Part shown: positions 25,364 through 34,476 of the stretch, piece by piece
Layout of the letters: each line of letters begins with the position of its first letter
Numbering within the stretch: position 1 is the stretch's first letter
DNA from: Roseivivax isoporae LMG 25204
Lineage (GTDB): Bacteria; Pseudomonadota; Alphaproteobacteria; Rhodobacterales; Rhodobacteraceae
Assembly: GCF_000521865.1 (NCBI RefSeq)
Contig: NZ_JAME01000022.1
Span: forward strand, 1-64,000
Length of the DNA stretch: 64,000 nt
Direction of reading: 5' to 3'
Position numbers and translations under genes: made by a program
Notes under the pieces: model-generated
What the model saw: only the letters and a program-made list of their open reading frames with translations
Databases searched by the model: none
Told to the model about the DNA's origin: nothing

Positions 25364-25825
25364 ATGGCCCATCCGCTTCATCATGCCGAAAGCTCTGCCC
25401 GGAAATTCGGCGGGGTGCCGTCTGACTATCAGGCTGTGCACGATTGGTTCGATGCCTCGAAAGAGCATCTCGCGCTCTTCACGCACCGAGCCATGCGCCA
25501 CCACGCTCAAGGCCTGTTCGAGGCCGAACGTGTCTTCGGCCTGACCCTGACCAATAGCGCTGGTCGAGAAATCCCCGTGCGCTGGATCGGCGAGCAGCAT
25601 GTCCGCGAAGACTGTCAGGGCCGCATTCCGAGCATGGCGGACTGGCTGCGACGGATCCAGCCTGAGCCATGGATGGCCAATGGCCATATCGACCGGCATT
25701 CTGGCGATGAGCCCTGCGGCGACCCAAGGGTTGCCTGGGCCTCCGAGGTCGCCGCCGGAAGAACGGTTCTTGGCCTGAAGGATTGGATGGCGGCACGCGC
25801 GACGCAAGCCGCGCAAGGTGCCTGA
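25364..25825 (+). CDS. DUF6915-like conserved plasmid protein
   Basis: A 153-residue soluble protein beginning MAHPLHHAESSARKFGGVPS and containing AVHDWFDASKEHLALFTHRA and PVRWIGEQHVREDCQGRIPS, signatures of DUF6915. Several conserved histidines hint at metal binding, but no known activity is recorded. It starts directly after the DUF6878 stop and ends before a hairpin terminator at 25861. Confidence 0.75.
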   Translation: MAHPLHHAESSARKFGGVPSDYQAVHDWFDASKEHLALFTHRAMRHHAQGLFEAERVFGLTLTNSAGREIPVRWIGEQHVREDCQGRIPSMADWLRRIQPEPWMANGHIDRHSGDEPCGDPRVAWASEVAAGRTVLGLKDWMAARATQAAQGA

Positions 25826-25860
25826 CAGATCTCGGTCGTTTGCCAAACGAATGCTGCATG

Positions 25861-25888
25861 GAAGCCCGGTTGGACGATCGGGCTTCTT
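25861..25888 (+). terminator. Hairpin after the DUF6915 gene
   Basis: GAAGCCCG (25861-25868) pairs with CGGGCTTC (25879-25886), followed by TT. The T-tract is weak. Confidence 0.55.
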
Positions 25889-25925
25889 GCGTCGTTTCCC
25901 CACCATTCTTCGTAAGGAGGACGCC

Positions 25926-26228
25926 ATGACACTCGATGACATCAAGGCGGCCGTCGATGCCGGCCAGACAGTGCATTGGGCCAATACCGGCTACATTGTC
26001 CACAAGGACCGGCTTGGTCAGTACCTCATCACCTATGTGCCGAATGGTAGCTGCATCGGTCTGACCGACCGGGGCGGGCACCGGTTGAACGGAAAAGAGG
26101 CGGAGTTCTTCATCGCGCGATTGGAGGACGGCGCGGAAAATCCGGGCAGCCAATCAAGACCAGACGGCCAGGGGTGGGGCGTAGCACCCGGAGGCGTGGG
26201 TGCATTCCCACTCGGACGGCAGATCTGA
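25926..26228 (+). CDS. Small conserved plasmid protein, unknown function
   Basis: A 100-residue protein. The first 65 residues look conserved (MTLDDIKAAVDAGQTVHWAN then LITYVPNGSCIGLTDRGGHR), while the tail is Gly/Pro-rich and probably disordered. An excellent AAGGAGG ribosome site lies 6 bp before the ATG, which fixes the start. The function is unknown. Confidence 0.7.
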   Translation: MTLDDIKAAVDAGQTVHWANTGYIVHKDRLGQYLITYVPNGSCIGLTDRGGHRLNGKEAEFFIARLEDGAENPGSQSRPDGQGWGVAPGGVGAFPLGRQI

Positions 26229-26352
26229 CCCGTGGGCGGGGCTGAAAGTAAAGCAGGCTTTCTGATTTGTGATCCCTCAAGGGGTCGAGAAAGCAATCCC
26301 GGATGCGTTGGCAAGAACGTCAGGCACCGGCCAATCCAAAAGGAACCATCCC

Positions 26353-27081
26353 ATGTTCGCAGGAACCCTCACCCGCAATGTCGAGACCGCAGCCGTTCAG
26401 TACACCGGCATGATCCACTCGACGCGCTTTGACATCGCCATCCAGTTGGAGGCGCGGGCCAAGATGTCTGAACGCAGCCCGGATTTTGACGTGACGGCAG
26501 TCAACAAATCAGGCCGCAAAGTGCGCATCGGCACGGCCTGGAACGAGACCGGCAATACCAGCGGCAACCCCTACATCTCGATGCAGATCGATGTCGGCTT
26601 GGGTCCGTTCCGGGTCAACGCGGTGCAGACGAAAGAAGCGCGCGCGGCCCAGAGCGGCGAGTTTGAGATCATCCCGCTGGTCTCGAACGGCCTGATGAAA
26701 TCCGGCTCGATCTCGGGGGAGCTCACCGCCATGGACGCCGACAACGCCTTCACCGGCTACATCGCCAACATGATGTTCGATCTGGAGTTCATGCTGATCG
26801 AGAACAGCTACAAATCCGAGGAAACCCACCCCGATTACCGTGTCGAGGTCAGCTCGCCCCGGGGCACGCCGATCCGCGTCGGCTCGGCGTGGATGGCGAA
26901 AAGCAGCCGCACGGGCAACGACTACCTGTCGCTGCTGATCAGCACGCCTGATGGCGACCTGCGCGTCAACGCCGTGCAGAACGAAGAACAGCGCGGCGGG
27001 CAGACCTTCTCGATCATCCCGTTCATCGACAGCGGTGAGCAGCCGCAGGACGCAGGCGCGGGGCTGTCGCTGGTCGCATGA
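26353..27081 (+). CDS. DUF736 protein with two tandem DUF736-like halves
   Basis: A 242-residue protein. DUF736 proteins are usually about 100 residues with one domain. Here the pattern occurs twice: PDFDVTAVNKSGRKVRIGTA...NPYISMQIDVGLGPFRVNAV at about residues 43-93, and PDYRVEVSSPRGTPIRVGSA...YLSLLISTPDGDLRVNAV at about 161-212. A connecting segment (FTGYIANMMFDLEFMLIE) separates them. The family is plasmid-borne and widespread in Alphaproteobacteria, with no known activity; a single-strand DNA or nucleoprotein role in the leading region has been suggested only by context. A strong terminator follows. Confidence 0.8.
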   Translation: MFAGTLTRNVETAAVQYTGMIHSTRFDIAIQLEARAKMSERSPDFDVTAVNKSGRKVRIGTAWNETGNTSGNPYISMQIDVGLGPFRVNAVQTKEARAAQSGEFEIIPLVSNGLMKSGSISGELTAMDADNAFTGYIANMMFDLEFMLIENSYKSEETHPDYRVEVSSPRGTPIRVGSAWMAKSSRTGNDYLSLLISTPDGDLRVNAVQNEEQRGGQTFSIIPFIDSGEQPQDAGAGLSLVA

Positions 27082-27111
27082 TCAGCGCGCGAGACTAGAC
27101 GATTTGCACTG

Positions 27112-27146
27112 AAAGGGGAACCGTGGGATCACGGTTCCCCTTTTTC
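27112..27146. terminator. Strong intrinsic terminator after the DUF736 gene
   Basis: A perfect 14-bp stem, AAAGGGGAACCGTG (27112-27125) with CACGGTTCCCCTTT (27130-27143), a GGAT loop, and a trailing T-run on the plus strand. Confidence 0.9.
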
Positions 27147-27200
27147 CATGTCCGTTGGCGTGAAGGACGCCACCCGCTTGCGATCTGCTGAATATGATAT

Positions 27201-27216
27201 ACGATAATATATTATT
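27201..27216 (+). promoter_or_regulatory. AT-rich plasmid motif, single half-site (ACGATA-TATA type)
   Basis: ACGATAATATATTATT stands 20 bp before the ATG at 27237. It matches half-sites of the 37-bp inverted repeats at 35692-35728 and 56834-56870. It could supply the -10 region and a regulator site for the gene that follows. Confidence 0.5.
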
Positions 27217-27236
27217 GAATGGACGAGGGTAGGCGC

Positions 27237-27773
27237 ATGGTGGTGAGACTGGGAAAAGCTCCGTGGTTCGAGAGCTTTGATGTAGAAGCAGAGGTTGCAG
27301 AGCTTCTTGCTCATATCGAGCGCTGCACCGGATTCGCGCTACCCGCCCGAAAGCGTGAAGTCATCTTGACCCATGCAAGAGCAAAGCTCGACAGGACAAG
27401 GCAGGCATATCTGGAGGCCAAGGCGGCGGGAAAGCCGGTGTCCACATCGCGGCGTGCGTATCTGACCGACCTGCAGGACACGATCTTCATGGCGATCCCG
27501 GAAGAGAACCTTGCGCTGATGCCGCTAAACGAACAGGTCCTGAACGACCCGTCATTTTACGCGGACGCCATGCACCGCGCCGCTGCGATTAGCGAGGATG
27601 AGCTTTTCATGGCGTTGTCCTCATCGCTGAACGATATGACGGTCCAAGACGCTCGGGCGTTTGTCGCGAAGCTGTGGCACAGCACGATCGATGACAATTC
27701 CCGCAAGTATGCCGAAGCCCTGAAGCGCCCCGAGCGTGAACCGCAGCCCTTTCGCCCGGGGAACACCGTGTAA
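27237..27773 (+). CDS. Plasmid protein of unknown function
   Basis: A 178-residue helical soluble protein ([59 protein letters not shown]). I do not recognise a family. The ATG at 27237 was chosen over 27219 because GAGGG lies 7-11 bp upstream of it and the earlier ATG falls within the AT-rich motif. The presence of that motif links it to the transfer genes. No signal peptide or membrane span is present. Confidence 0.65.
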   Translation: MVVRLGKAPWFESFDVEAEVAELLAHIERCTGFALPARKREVILTHARAKLDRTRQAYLEAKAAGKPVSTSRRAYLTDLQDTIFMAIPEENLALMPLNEQVLNDPSFYADAMHRAAAISEDELFMALSSSLNDMTVQDARAFVAKLWHSTIDDNSRKYAEALKRPEREPQPFRPGNTV

Positions 27774-27850
27774 CATCGGAGCCATTCTCTTGGCTTGAGC
27801 CGTACCGAGGTTGGCCGCCTCAAACCCCCCTTTCCTGGAGGTGGCATCCT

Positions 27851-28504
27851 GTGCAGCGCGCGAAAGCCGTTGAAGGTGCTGTGGTGACGTCTACTGTCGC
27901 CAACATGATGAACCGGGATCACATGCGCGCCTTCTTGCGGCGCGCCGCGGCGCTTGCCGCTTTTGTCGCACTGCTCTGGGCGGTCCAAGTCGTCAATTGG
28001 ATCACCGGCTACGGCTTGAACCCGGCCTTCGGCCTGATCCCCCGGCACGTCAGCGGATTGGATGGTGTCATCACCATGCCCCTCCTGCATGGAAGCTTCG
28101 CGCACCTTATGGCCAATACCCCGCCGCTCTTGGTGATGGGTGGGCTGCTGGTGGCCACGACCACGAGGGCCTTGCTGTCGGTGAACGCAGTGGTGATCGG
28201 CCTCGGCGGCGGACTCGTCTGGCTGTTCGGAAGCTCCGCCATCCATATCGGTGCGTCAGGGTTGGTCTTCGGCTGGTTTGGCTTCCTCGTCGCGCGCGGC
28301 TTCGTGGATCGCTCATTGATCACGCTGGGCGCGGCACTGGTGGTCGGTGTCCTCTATAGCTCCATTCTCTGGGGCGTTCTTCCGGGCCAACCCGGCGTCT
28401 CGTGGGAGGCGCATCTCTTCGGCGCCATCGCGGGCGCGGCCGCTGCAGCCCTTGTCCGGACGCATGTCCATGCGCCGCGCCTCGGCGGTGTCGATCTGGA
28501 CTGA
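27851..28504 (+). CDS. Rhomboid-family intramembrane serine protease
   Basis: A 217-residue membrane protein with about six hydrophobic segments. Rhomboid signatures are present: [19 protein letters not shown] (the HxxxHLxxN motif in transmembrane helix 2), the catalytic Ser in [15 protein letters not shown] (GASG), and the catalytic His in [15 protein letters not shown]. All catalytic residues are intact. Rhomboids cleave transmembrane substrates; on a plasmid the substrate is unknown. The GTG at 27851 was chosen because CTGGAGGTGG lies directly upstream. It precedes the defence genes by about 240 bp and is probably a separate unit. Confidence 0.88.
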   Translation: MQRAKAVEGAVVTSTVANMMNRDHMRAFLRRAAALAAFVALLWAVQVVNWITGYGLNPAFGLIPRHVSGLDGVITMPLLHGSFAHLMANTPPLLVMGGLLVATTTRALLSVNAVVIGLGGGLVWLFGSSAIHIGASGLVFGWFGFLVARGFVDRSLITLGAALVVGVLYSSILWGVLPGQPGVSWEAHLFGAIAGAAAAALVRTHVHAPRLGGVDLD

Positions 28505-28746
28505 AGCGCTACACCTGCCCAAAGCTGCCGCTCAATGAGAGGTCCAATACTGCGACGCAACGATATTAAATATCTAATTTTTCTATTTCAGTTGCGAATT
28601 GACCGAGGCTTCCTGCGATCGTTGCAATTCTGGTGTTTGCGACCCATTCTCCGCGTAATGTTAACCAGGTTAGGAATATCCATTAACATTCACCGCATCG
28701 ATGTCCTCTGGGCAATACTCGACCCCGAACAGAATGACTGATCACT
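28505..28746. other. AT-rich spacer before the HamA/HamB genes
   Basis: An intergenic segment of about 240 bp, richer in A and T than its surroundings. It should hold the promoter of the defence operon. ACGATATTAAATATCT near 28560 loosely resembles the AT-rich plasmid motif but is too weak to count. No small gene is convincing. Confidence 0.4.
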
Positions 28747-29556
28747 ATGGTAATTGCGCTGACACCGATCCGAGAGGGCGATCTATGGTCCGGGTCTACA
28801 TGGACGGTCGAAGACGAAAATGCGTTGGCCGGGCTGCTTGCTCGCGTGGCCATCGGCCAAGCCAGAGTTGCCGAGCGCATTCTGCACGAGGACGGTTTGG
28901 TTGACATCAACTACCCAATGGGCGGCTATGAAAGTGCGCGGAACCTACTCAAGCTTGGCACAAGTGGTGATCCGGCCCATCGTGATGGTTGGATGTTCCA
29001 AGTGATCTCGTGGATTGCCGCGCACCGCGCAGGGAGGCCGGGCATGATCCGGTCGCCACACATGCGACATGCGGACAAGGGCCTCGATGGGCTCTTGGTT
29101 GAGTTCGAAGACACGGAGATCGCGCGAGTAGTGATCTCTGAGGAGAAGGCAACGGGGAATGCTCGAACTATGGTCCGGGATCGGGTTTGGCCCGAGTTTC
29201 AAGACTTTGAGACGGGCAGACGGGATGCCGAACTCGTCGATGGTGTCTCAACGTTGCTTGCGGGTGCCGGGCATCCTAATCCCGATGCCGTGGTTGCCGC
29301 CATCTTGTGGACGGAGAAGCGGGCCTACCGGGTTGCGGTAACGATCGACGACACGCACGCTTCGGAGAAAGGCCTCAAGGCTCTCTACAAGGGCTACGAG
29401 GCAGCAGTCTCCGGCGCGATCGACCGTCGCCGGGCGGAGGCCTTCCAAGTTCAGAATCTCCGGCCCTGGTTCGAAAATATCGCCGTCAGGGCAACCGCCA
29501 TCATCGATGCCGAGGAGGCCGCCATTCAATGTATGACGAGAGAACGGCCGATCTGA
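28747..29556 (+). CDS. hamA: HamA-like DUF1837 protein, nuclease partner of a Hachiman-type defence system
   Basis: A 269-residue protein that fits DUF1837/HamA. The putative nuclease core shows Asp114 in KGLDGLLVEFEDTE and the ExK signature in VVISEEKATGNARTMVRDRV (Glu132, Lys134), the arrangement of a PD-(D/E)xK-type active site. No membrane span is present. In Hachiman and AbpAB systems HamA is held in check by the HamB helicase and degrades DNA on phage attack (established for characterised members). The ATG of the helicase gene lies 28 bp inside the end of this gene, supporting a fixed protein pair. Assignment rests on motif spacing and gene pairing. Confidence 0.7.
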   Translation: MVIALTPIREGDLWSGSTWTVEDENALAGLLARVAIGQARVAERILHEDGLVDINYPMGGYESARNLLKLGTSGDPAHRDGWMFQVISWIAAHRAGRPGMIRSPHMRHADKGLDGLLVEFEDTEIARVVISEEKATGNARTMVRDRVWPEFQDFETGRRDAELVDGVSTLLAGAGHPNPDAVVAAILWTEKRAYRVAVTIDDTHASEKGLKALYKGYEAAVSGAIDRRRAEAFQVQNLRPWFENIAVRATAIIDAEEAAIQCMTRERPI

Positions 29557-32500
29557 TCCGATCCGCCCCAGACCTTCCCGGCCTCGATCGAAATCGGTTG
29601 CCGGAACAACTGTCGCAAGCGTTTGCTGAGATCGTGTCTGCCCGCATCGCATTGCGCGATACCGAGACCCCTGCGGGCGACATCAGCGAGACCATCGCGT
29701 TCGCGCGTAGGCTTGCCGCGACCAATGAGGTGTTGGTTACGACGAGTCCTGAGCGCGAAAACCGTCGCGCTGCAAGCTTCGTGGCAGCGTCCGCGCATCA
29801 ACTTGTTCATCAGGCCGAAGCTCTTCTCGGCTTGGCTTCGAGGACTACTACATTCACAGCGGACGCGATCAGTTCCGACGTCTCCGCAATGCTGCTTTTT
29901 TTGATCGCAGGCTCGTCTGCCGACGCCACCGAGGTCGCGCGGGCGCTTCGGTCACCGGCGGAAGATCGGCTTCAGCACGAACTCGTACTGAACCTCGGCT
30001 GGTTAGCGCGCGGAATGATTGGGACAATCCTCAACCAGGAGCGACGTCCGGTCACCGAGCTGGTCGCTGGCGAAGGCGTCGATGGCACGCGAGCCGCGAA
30101 TGCGTTGTACCATCGACTTCTCGAAGGCGTCCGTGCCCTCGCGGCTGTTTTGGGAGGCATTTCGGACGCGGATCGGGACCGACCTGCCGCGATCTTTCGT
30201 GGCGTCGCCAGGTCAGCGAGACCAGACGATGCCATTGCAATCGAAGGCTCGCCGCCGATGCCGATCGCCTCGTTTCCAGGTCCGTTCCACCTGGCGCGGC
30301 TTCTCGAAACGGCGACTTCGGCACTTCTCGAGGCGGCAGTCATCAATATCAACCCGCCGGACGGTGTGCCTGCGGATCGCTGGCATCATTCGATGGCACG
30401 AATCGCGAAGAAGAGGCCATACCTCTGGACTAACCATCTTGCCGCAATCAGGGGAGGCTATCTCGAACCGGGTACATCCTGTGCTGTTGGCTTTCCGACA
30501 GGCGCAGGTAAATCGACTACCGCTCAACTGAAGATCCACGCAGCTCTCCTGCGAAACCTGAAGGTGGTTTTCCTCGCGCCGACCCATGCGCTGGTCGATC
30601 AGACGGCCCGGGATCTGCGGGCCGCCTTCCCGAACACCAACGTTAAGGGACAGCGCGCAGAGGAGTTTGAGGAAGGCACGCTGCTCGAAGAGTTGCCTGA
30701 CATACTCGTCATGACCCCGGAGGCATGCCTCTACGCGAGTCACATTGAGCCTGATAGCTTCGCGGATGTCGGATTGCTGATCTTCGACGAATGCCATTTG
30801 ATTCATCCGAAGACTGACGGGGATCGGCGAGCCATCGACGCGATGCTCTGCCTAATTCGCTTCACGCGAATCGCCCCGGAGGCTGACCTCGTCCTCCTAT
30901 CGGCGATGATGAAGAACACGGCAGAAATCGCTGAATGGCTTGGGGAGCTGACTGGGGGAGAACTGAAAGGGCGTCGATCAATCCCCCTTGACGACGTTTG
31001 GAAACCAACCCGGCAGTTGCGGGGCTGCGTCGTCTATCAGGCAAACGAAATCGAACATCTGAACCAGAAAATTGGGGAGGCGTGGAGGAGTAAGACGACA
31101 AAATTTCCGCCTGTAGGGCTCAAGAGGGATCTACACGCGTCCCCATTAGGACTGTTCAGTCTGAAACAGACATGGGCCTCGATGAAACGCGACGATTACG
31201 CCCTGCTCTCGCTCTTGGATCATCAGGTTCTGCTGACGGCGAACAACTACTGGAGCCTAACCCCAAACTCAGGCGAGCTTGCGTCGCACATCGCGGCATC
31301 GGCATCAAAGGCTGGACTCCGGACCCTCGTCTTCTCCCAGTCAATCCCGAACGCATGGTCGATCGCCAAAAAGGCATCGGCGCTCATCGGCGCTCCACCG
31401 ACCGAACTCACTACAGCCGAAAAGGACCTATACGAAACGGCAGTCGATGAAATGGGCGACGCGGGCGATGTATATCTCGCCGTCGAGGACGGTCTTCTGC
31501 AAAGCGCTGCCACGGCGCATCACGGCCTTTTGCTTCCCTACGAAAGAGATTTGGCGGAGAGGCTTTACGGTAGGGACGACGGCCTGCGGGTACTCGCAGC
31601 GACCCCGACCTTGGCGCAGGGGATGAATCTTCCTGCCGATTTGGTGATCATCGCTGAAGACAGCCGCTTTGATCGTGAAACGAACCGTCGCGATCTTCTC
31701 GATGCCGCTGCGTTGCTGAATGCCGCTGGGCGGGCAGGACGCGCGGGTCAAAGCGCGTCGGGTATCGTGCTGATTGTTCCTGGAAAGGTTGTTCCCCTGT
31801 CAGATGAAGAGGGAACGATTGGTGAGCAATGGACGCAGCTCCGGGAGGTCTTCAGCCAGTCCGATCAGTGCTTGGTGCTCGAGGATCCATTCGAAGCCGT
31901 CATGGACCGTGTCCATCACAAGGCGGAGGACGCCGGAGATCTGGAACGGTATGTCGTCAGCCGTCTAATGGAAACGCCCTCAGATGGCGAAGATGGAGGC
32001 TCGCCTCGGGTCGATCTGTCCCGGAGCCTCACGGCGTTCCTAAAGCGTAAGGCGGGTGACGAACAGTGGGTCGCGAGCCGTACGGAGGCAGCCCTGTCTG
32101 TCATGTCCGGCGCCGATGAAGATGCTGTCGTGCTGGATCAGAGATACCGAGACCTCGCCTCCATGGTGGGTCTCCCAGAGGACGTGCTCAAAGCTTTGTC
32201 TGACGCGCTTGCCGACGCCCAAGATGACATGGCAAGCACGGTGGCCGGGATCTGCGAGTGGATGTTCTCATGGATGGAGGCCAATCCGGGTCACCTTTTC
32301 CGAATGATTAAGCCCTCGACCTTCGAAGATCTCTTTGGGAAGACCTATGGAGACTTGGCATCGGATGAAGAGAAAGCGAGGTACGCGGTTCCCAAGCTTG
32401 AGGCGACTCTGCGACAATGGATGGACGGCGCGCCACTGAAAGAAATCCAGCAGACGATATCGCCGAATGGGGCTTCGGCGGAGTTCTCGCCTGACGCACG

Positions 32501-32876
32501 CAAGTTTGTCATTCGCATGATCCCCGACCTGGCGCACGTGATGGGTTTGCCTTCTCGTATGATGCAGATATTCACGCCAGGAGGATCTGAGCCGAATACG
32601 GTGGAGGGTGCGGGCCCCCTCCTCCTCGCTCATGTCTGCGTTCGACGAGGGCTTCGAGATGCAGAGATGGCAGCATTTTCGATGTCGGGGGGAGCCTTGC
32701 CTCGAAGGGCGACCCATCGGGCGTTCGATGAGGTACGCCCGCATGTGGCTGCAGCAGAAAGCGGCGAGACGCTCGAAAATCTCAAGGAAAGGGTTCGCGC
32801 GGGCAAGGACCTCAAGCAGGCAATAGAGGCGTTCTCGAATATTGACCTGGGTCCGTTCGACAGCACCCAGTTGTGA
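29529..32876 (+). CDS. hamB: HamB-like DEAD/DEAH helicase of a Hachiman-type defence system
   Basis: A 1115-residue superfamily-2 helicase. Residues 1-310 are a helical N-terminal region without clear motifs. Motif I, GFPTGAGKST, is near residues 321-330; motif II, FDECH, at 419-423; motif III, LLSAMM; and motif VI, AAGRAGRAG, near 733-741 is of the Ski2-like type. A long helical C-terminal region follows. The upstream gene is HamA-like and overlaps it by 28 bp. In characterised Hachiman systems HamB senses damaged or unusual DNA and releases HamA. The ATG at 29529 was chosen because the longer open frame upstream is a shadow of hamA. Confidence 0.75.
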   Translation: MYDERTADLIRSAPDLPGLDRNRLPEQLSQAFAEIVSARIALRDTETPAGDISETIAFARRLAATNEVLVTTSPERENRRAASFVAASAHQLVHQAEALLGLASRTTTFTADAISSDVSAMLLFLIAGSSADATEVARALRSPAEDRLQHELVLNLGWLARGMIGTILNQERRPVTELVAGEGVDGTRAANALYHRLLEGVRALAAVLGGISDADRDRPAAIFRGVARSARPDDAIAIEGSPPMPIASFPGPFHLARLLETATSALLEAAVININPPDGVPADRWHHSMARIAKKRPYLWTNHLAAIRGGYLEPGTSCAVGFPTGAGKSTTAQLKIHAALLRNLKVVFLAPTHALVDQTARDLRAAFPNTNVKGQRAEEFEEGTLLEELPDILVMTPEACLYASHIEPDSFADVGLLIFDECHLIHPKTDGDRRAIDAMLCLIRFTRIAPEADLVLLSAMMKNTAEIAEWLGELTGGELKGRRSIPLDDVWKPTRQLRGCVVYQANEIEHLNQKIGEAWRSKTTKFPPVGLKRDLHASPLGLFSLKQTWASMKRDDYALLSLLDHQVLLTANNYWSLTPNSGELASHIAASASKAGLRTLVFSQSIPNAWSIAKKASALIGAPPTELTTAEKDLYETAVDEMGDAGDVYLAVEDGLLQSAATAHHGLLLPYERDLAERLYGRDDGLRVLAATPTLAQGMNLPADLVIIAEDSRFDRETNRRDLLDAAALLNAAGRAGRAGQSASGIVLIVPGKVVPLSDEEGTIGEQWTQLREVFSQSDQCLVLEDPFEAVMDRVHHKAEDAGDLERYVVSRLMETPSDGEDGGSPRVDLSRSLTAFLKRKAGDEQWVASRTEAALSVMSGADEDAVVLDQRYRDLASMVGLPEDVLKALSDALADAQDDMASTVAGICEWMFSWMEANPGHLFRMIKPSTFEDLFGKTYGDLASDEEKARYAVPKLEATLRQWMDGAPLKEIQQTISPNGASAEFSPDARKFVIRMIPDLAHVMGLPSRMMQIFTPGGSEPNTVEGAGPLLLAHVCVRRGLRDAEMAAFSMSGGALPRRATHRAFDEVRPHVAAAESGETLENLKERVRAGKDLKQAIEAFSNIDLGPFDSTQL

Positions 32877-33546
32877 CAGAAGGGTACAGTGAGCGTCGAG
32901 CAGGCACATCGAAAGTCCGCTTTCCTGCCCATCATGTCGCATGCTGGAGTAGGTACTTTGTATAGCTGGCGGCGTGGTCGCCTGCACTTCAACCTTGGCT
33001 TAAGCCTTGCGGCCTCCCCAGCTCGGCTTCGCGTGTCGCAGGGGAGAACGGCCCTTCGGTCCGTCGCGCATTCGGCCATGCGGCCTCACCGCGGCGTTGC
33101 GCCTGGCATCCCGGTTTGCCCGCCTCGCGAGCACGTCCCTCCCCGGCCGCTCCGCCGGATTGCGCTCCGGTCTGTTTTGGCCCGAGGCCAAAACGATCCT
33201 GCCGCTCCATCCGTCTTCCGCGTCCGGTCGGGCCGTTTGCCTGCTCGGGTCGGGCAAACCTACCGTCAAAACACACACACATGAGCGTGGAAGCATATCC
33301 TCCGGATGGCCCCCAAATCAGCCCGCGTCAAGGATCGCAAAACTTTTCGGCGAGGGCGGTGCCCGTGGCGCGGGGCGGACCCGTGCGTGAGGGCGCGCAT
33401 GTGTCGGGTGTTGCGCACGGAAAACTTTTGCGCCCGGCAAGCCGGCGGCTACGCCGTCCCTGACCCGGGCAGATTCGGAAACCAGGCATTCGGCCATGCC
33501 CCCACACTCACGTGGTGGCCTAGGAACCGAATACTGGAGACCAAAC
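32877..33546. other. GC-rich gene-free region with hairpins
   Basis: No convincing coding frame is present in about 670 bp. Composition changes abruptly to very GC-rich after 33000. A perfect 9-bp hairpin, GTTTTGGCC-CGA-GGCCAAAAC, lies at 33174-33194, and a run of ACACACACAC at 33272-33281. It may contain a transfer-related or single-strand structure, or be a recombination junction next to the defence genes. Confidence 0.5.
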
Positions 33547-34476
33547 ATGGCTTACGACACCGCAAACACCTACGAGACCATCGAGCTTTTCGGACTGACC
33601 GAGAAGGACGCGCAGCTGCCGATCCCGGAAGATCACATCCTGACCGACCACATCATCCGCGAGAGCTTCGAGGCTTTGCTCGGGCAGCTGCGCGGGACCG
33701 GGCTTGAAGCAGAAATCGAACCGCTGGCCCATGGGCTCGCGACGATCCTGCAGCGCCGCAAGGTGGCGCTTGGCAAGGAGGTCGACCGCACCGCTGACAA
33801 GATCGGCGCGCTGGCAAAATCCCACGACGGATCGGAGATTGCCGAGACGGCGCTTGAAGAGGCGCAGGCGCGCTTTCTGCACCTGCGCGAGATTGTCAGC
33901 GCCATCGAGGTGATGAGCGAGGCGGCGGCGGAATGCTACGAGATCGAGACCGGTCACGCCTTCATCCCGGCAGCCGGCTCGCGCGCAAGCGTCCGGGCGC
34001 AAGAGACCGGGGCGGTCTTCGAGGCGCGGCAGCTCCTGGAGCAGCACGACCGCGAGACTGCCGAGAAATCGAAAGTCGAGGGGGTGCCCCTGATCGTCTC
34101 AGGAGCCACCGACTGGACAGATGTCGATGTGATCTTCAACACACTCGACAAGGTTCGCGAACGGATCAAACAGAACCGCAATCAGGAGATCTTCCTCTGC
34201 CACAAGGGTGGCAAGCACGGGGCGGAGATGATTGCGGCTCGGTGGGCTCGGGCACGCGGGGTCGCACAAGCGCGCTTCGATCCGCGCTGGTCCGCGCATG
34301 GGCGGGCGGCGCCGTTCAAGTGCAACGACGAAATGCTGGACGACAAGTTCGCGGCGACGGGGGTTGTACTCTTCGGCGGCAACGGGGTCGCGCTGAACCT
34401 CGGGCAGAAGGCGGAAGCGAAAGGCCTGACGGTCATGCGGGTTGCTGACCCGGCTAAGAAGACTGCACAGGATTGA
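33547..34476 (+). CDS. DUF2493 (YspA/SLOG-type) plasmid protein
   Basis: A 309-residue protein. The N-terminal 170 residues are helical. The C-terminal part is a DUF2493 domain related to the SLOG nucleotide-binding fold: GVPLIVSGATDWTDVDVIFN, then FLCHKGGKHGAEMIAARWAR and VVLFGGNGVALNLGQKAEAK. SLOG proteins bind nucleotide-derived ligands; the plasmid DUF2493 proteins have no assigned function. It is a common companion of DUF736 and ParB-like genes in alphaproteobacterial conjugative plasmids. The ATG at 33547 begins the conserved MAYDTANTYE start. Confidence 0.82.
   Translation: MAYDTANTYETIELFGLTEKDAQLPIPEDHILTDHIIRESFEALLGQLRGTGLEAEIEPLAHGLATILQRRKVALGKEVDRTADKIGALAKSHDGSEIAETALEEAQARFLHLREIVSAIEVMSEAAAECYEIETGHAFIPAAGSRASVRAQETGAVFEARQLLEQHDRETAEKSKVEGVPLIVSGATDWTDVDVIFNTLDKVRERIKQNRNQEIFLCHKGGKHGAEMIAARWARARGVAQARFDPRWSAHGRAAPFKCNDEMLDDKFAATGVVLFGGNGVALNLGQKAEAKGLTVMRVADPAKKTAQD

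Noticed and set aside
28560-28575. A further copy of the AT-rich plasmid motif before hamA
   Set aside because: ACGATATTAAATATCT fits only if a base is inserted and has no partner half-site, so it was not counted in the regulon.
32989-33463. Several 90-130 codon frames on both strands in the GC-rich region
   Set aside because: The frames overlap each other on both strands, are low in complexity and show no signature; GC-rich DNA has few stops by chance.
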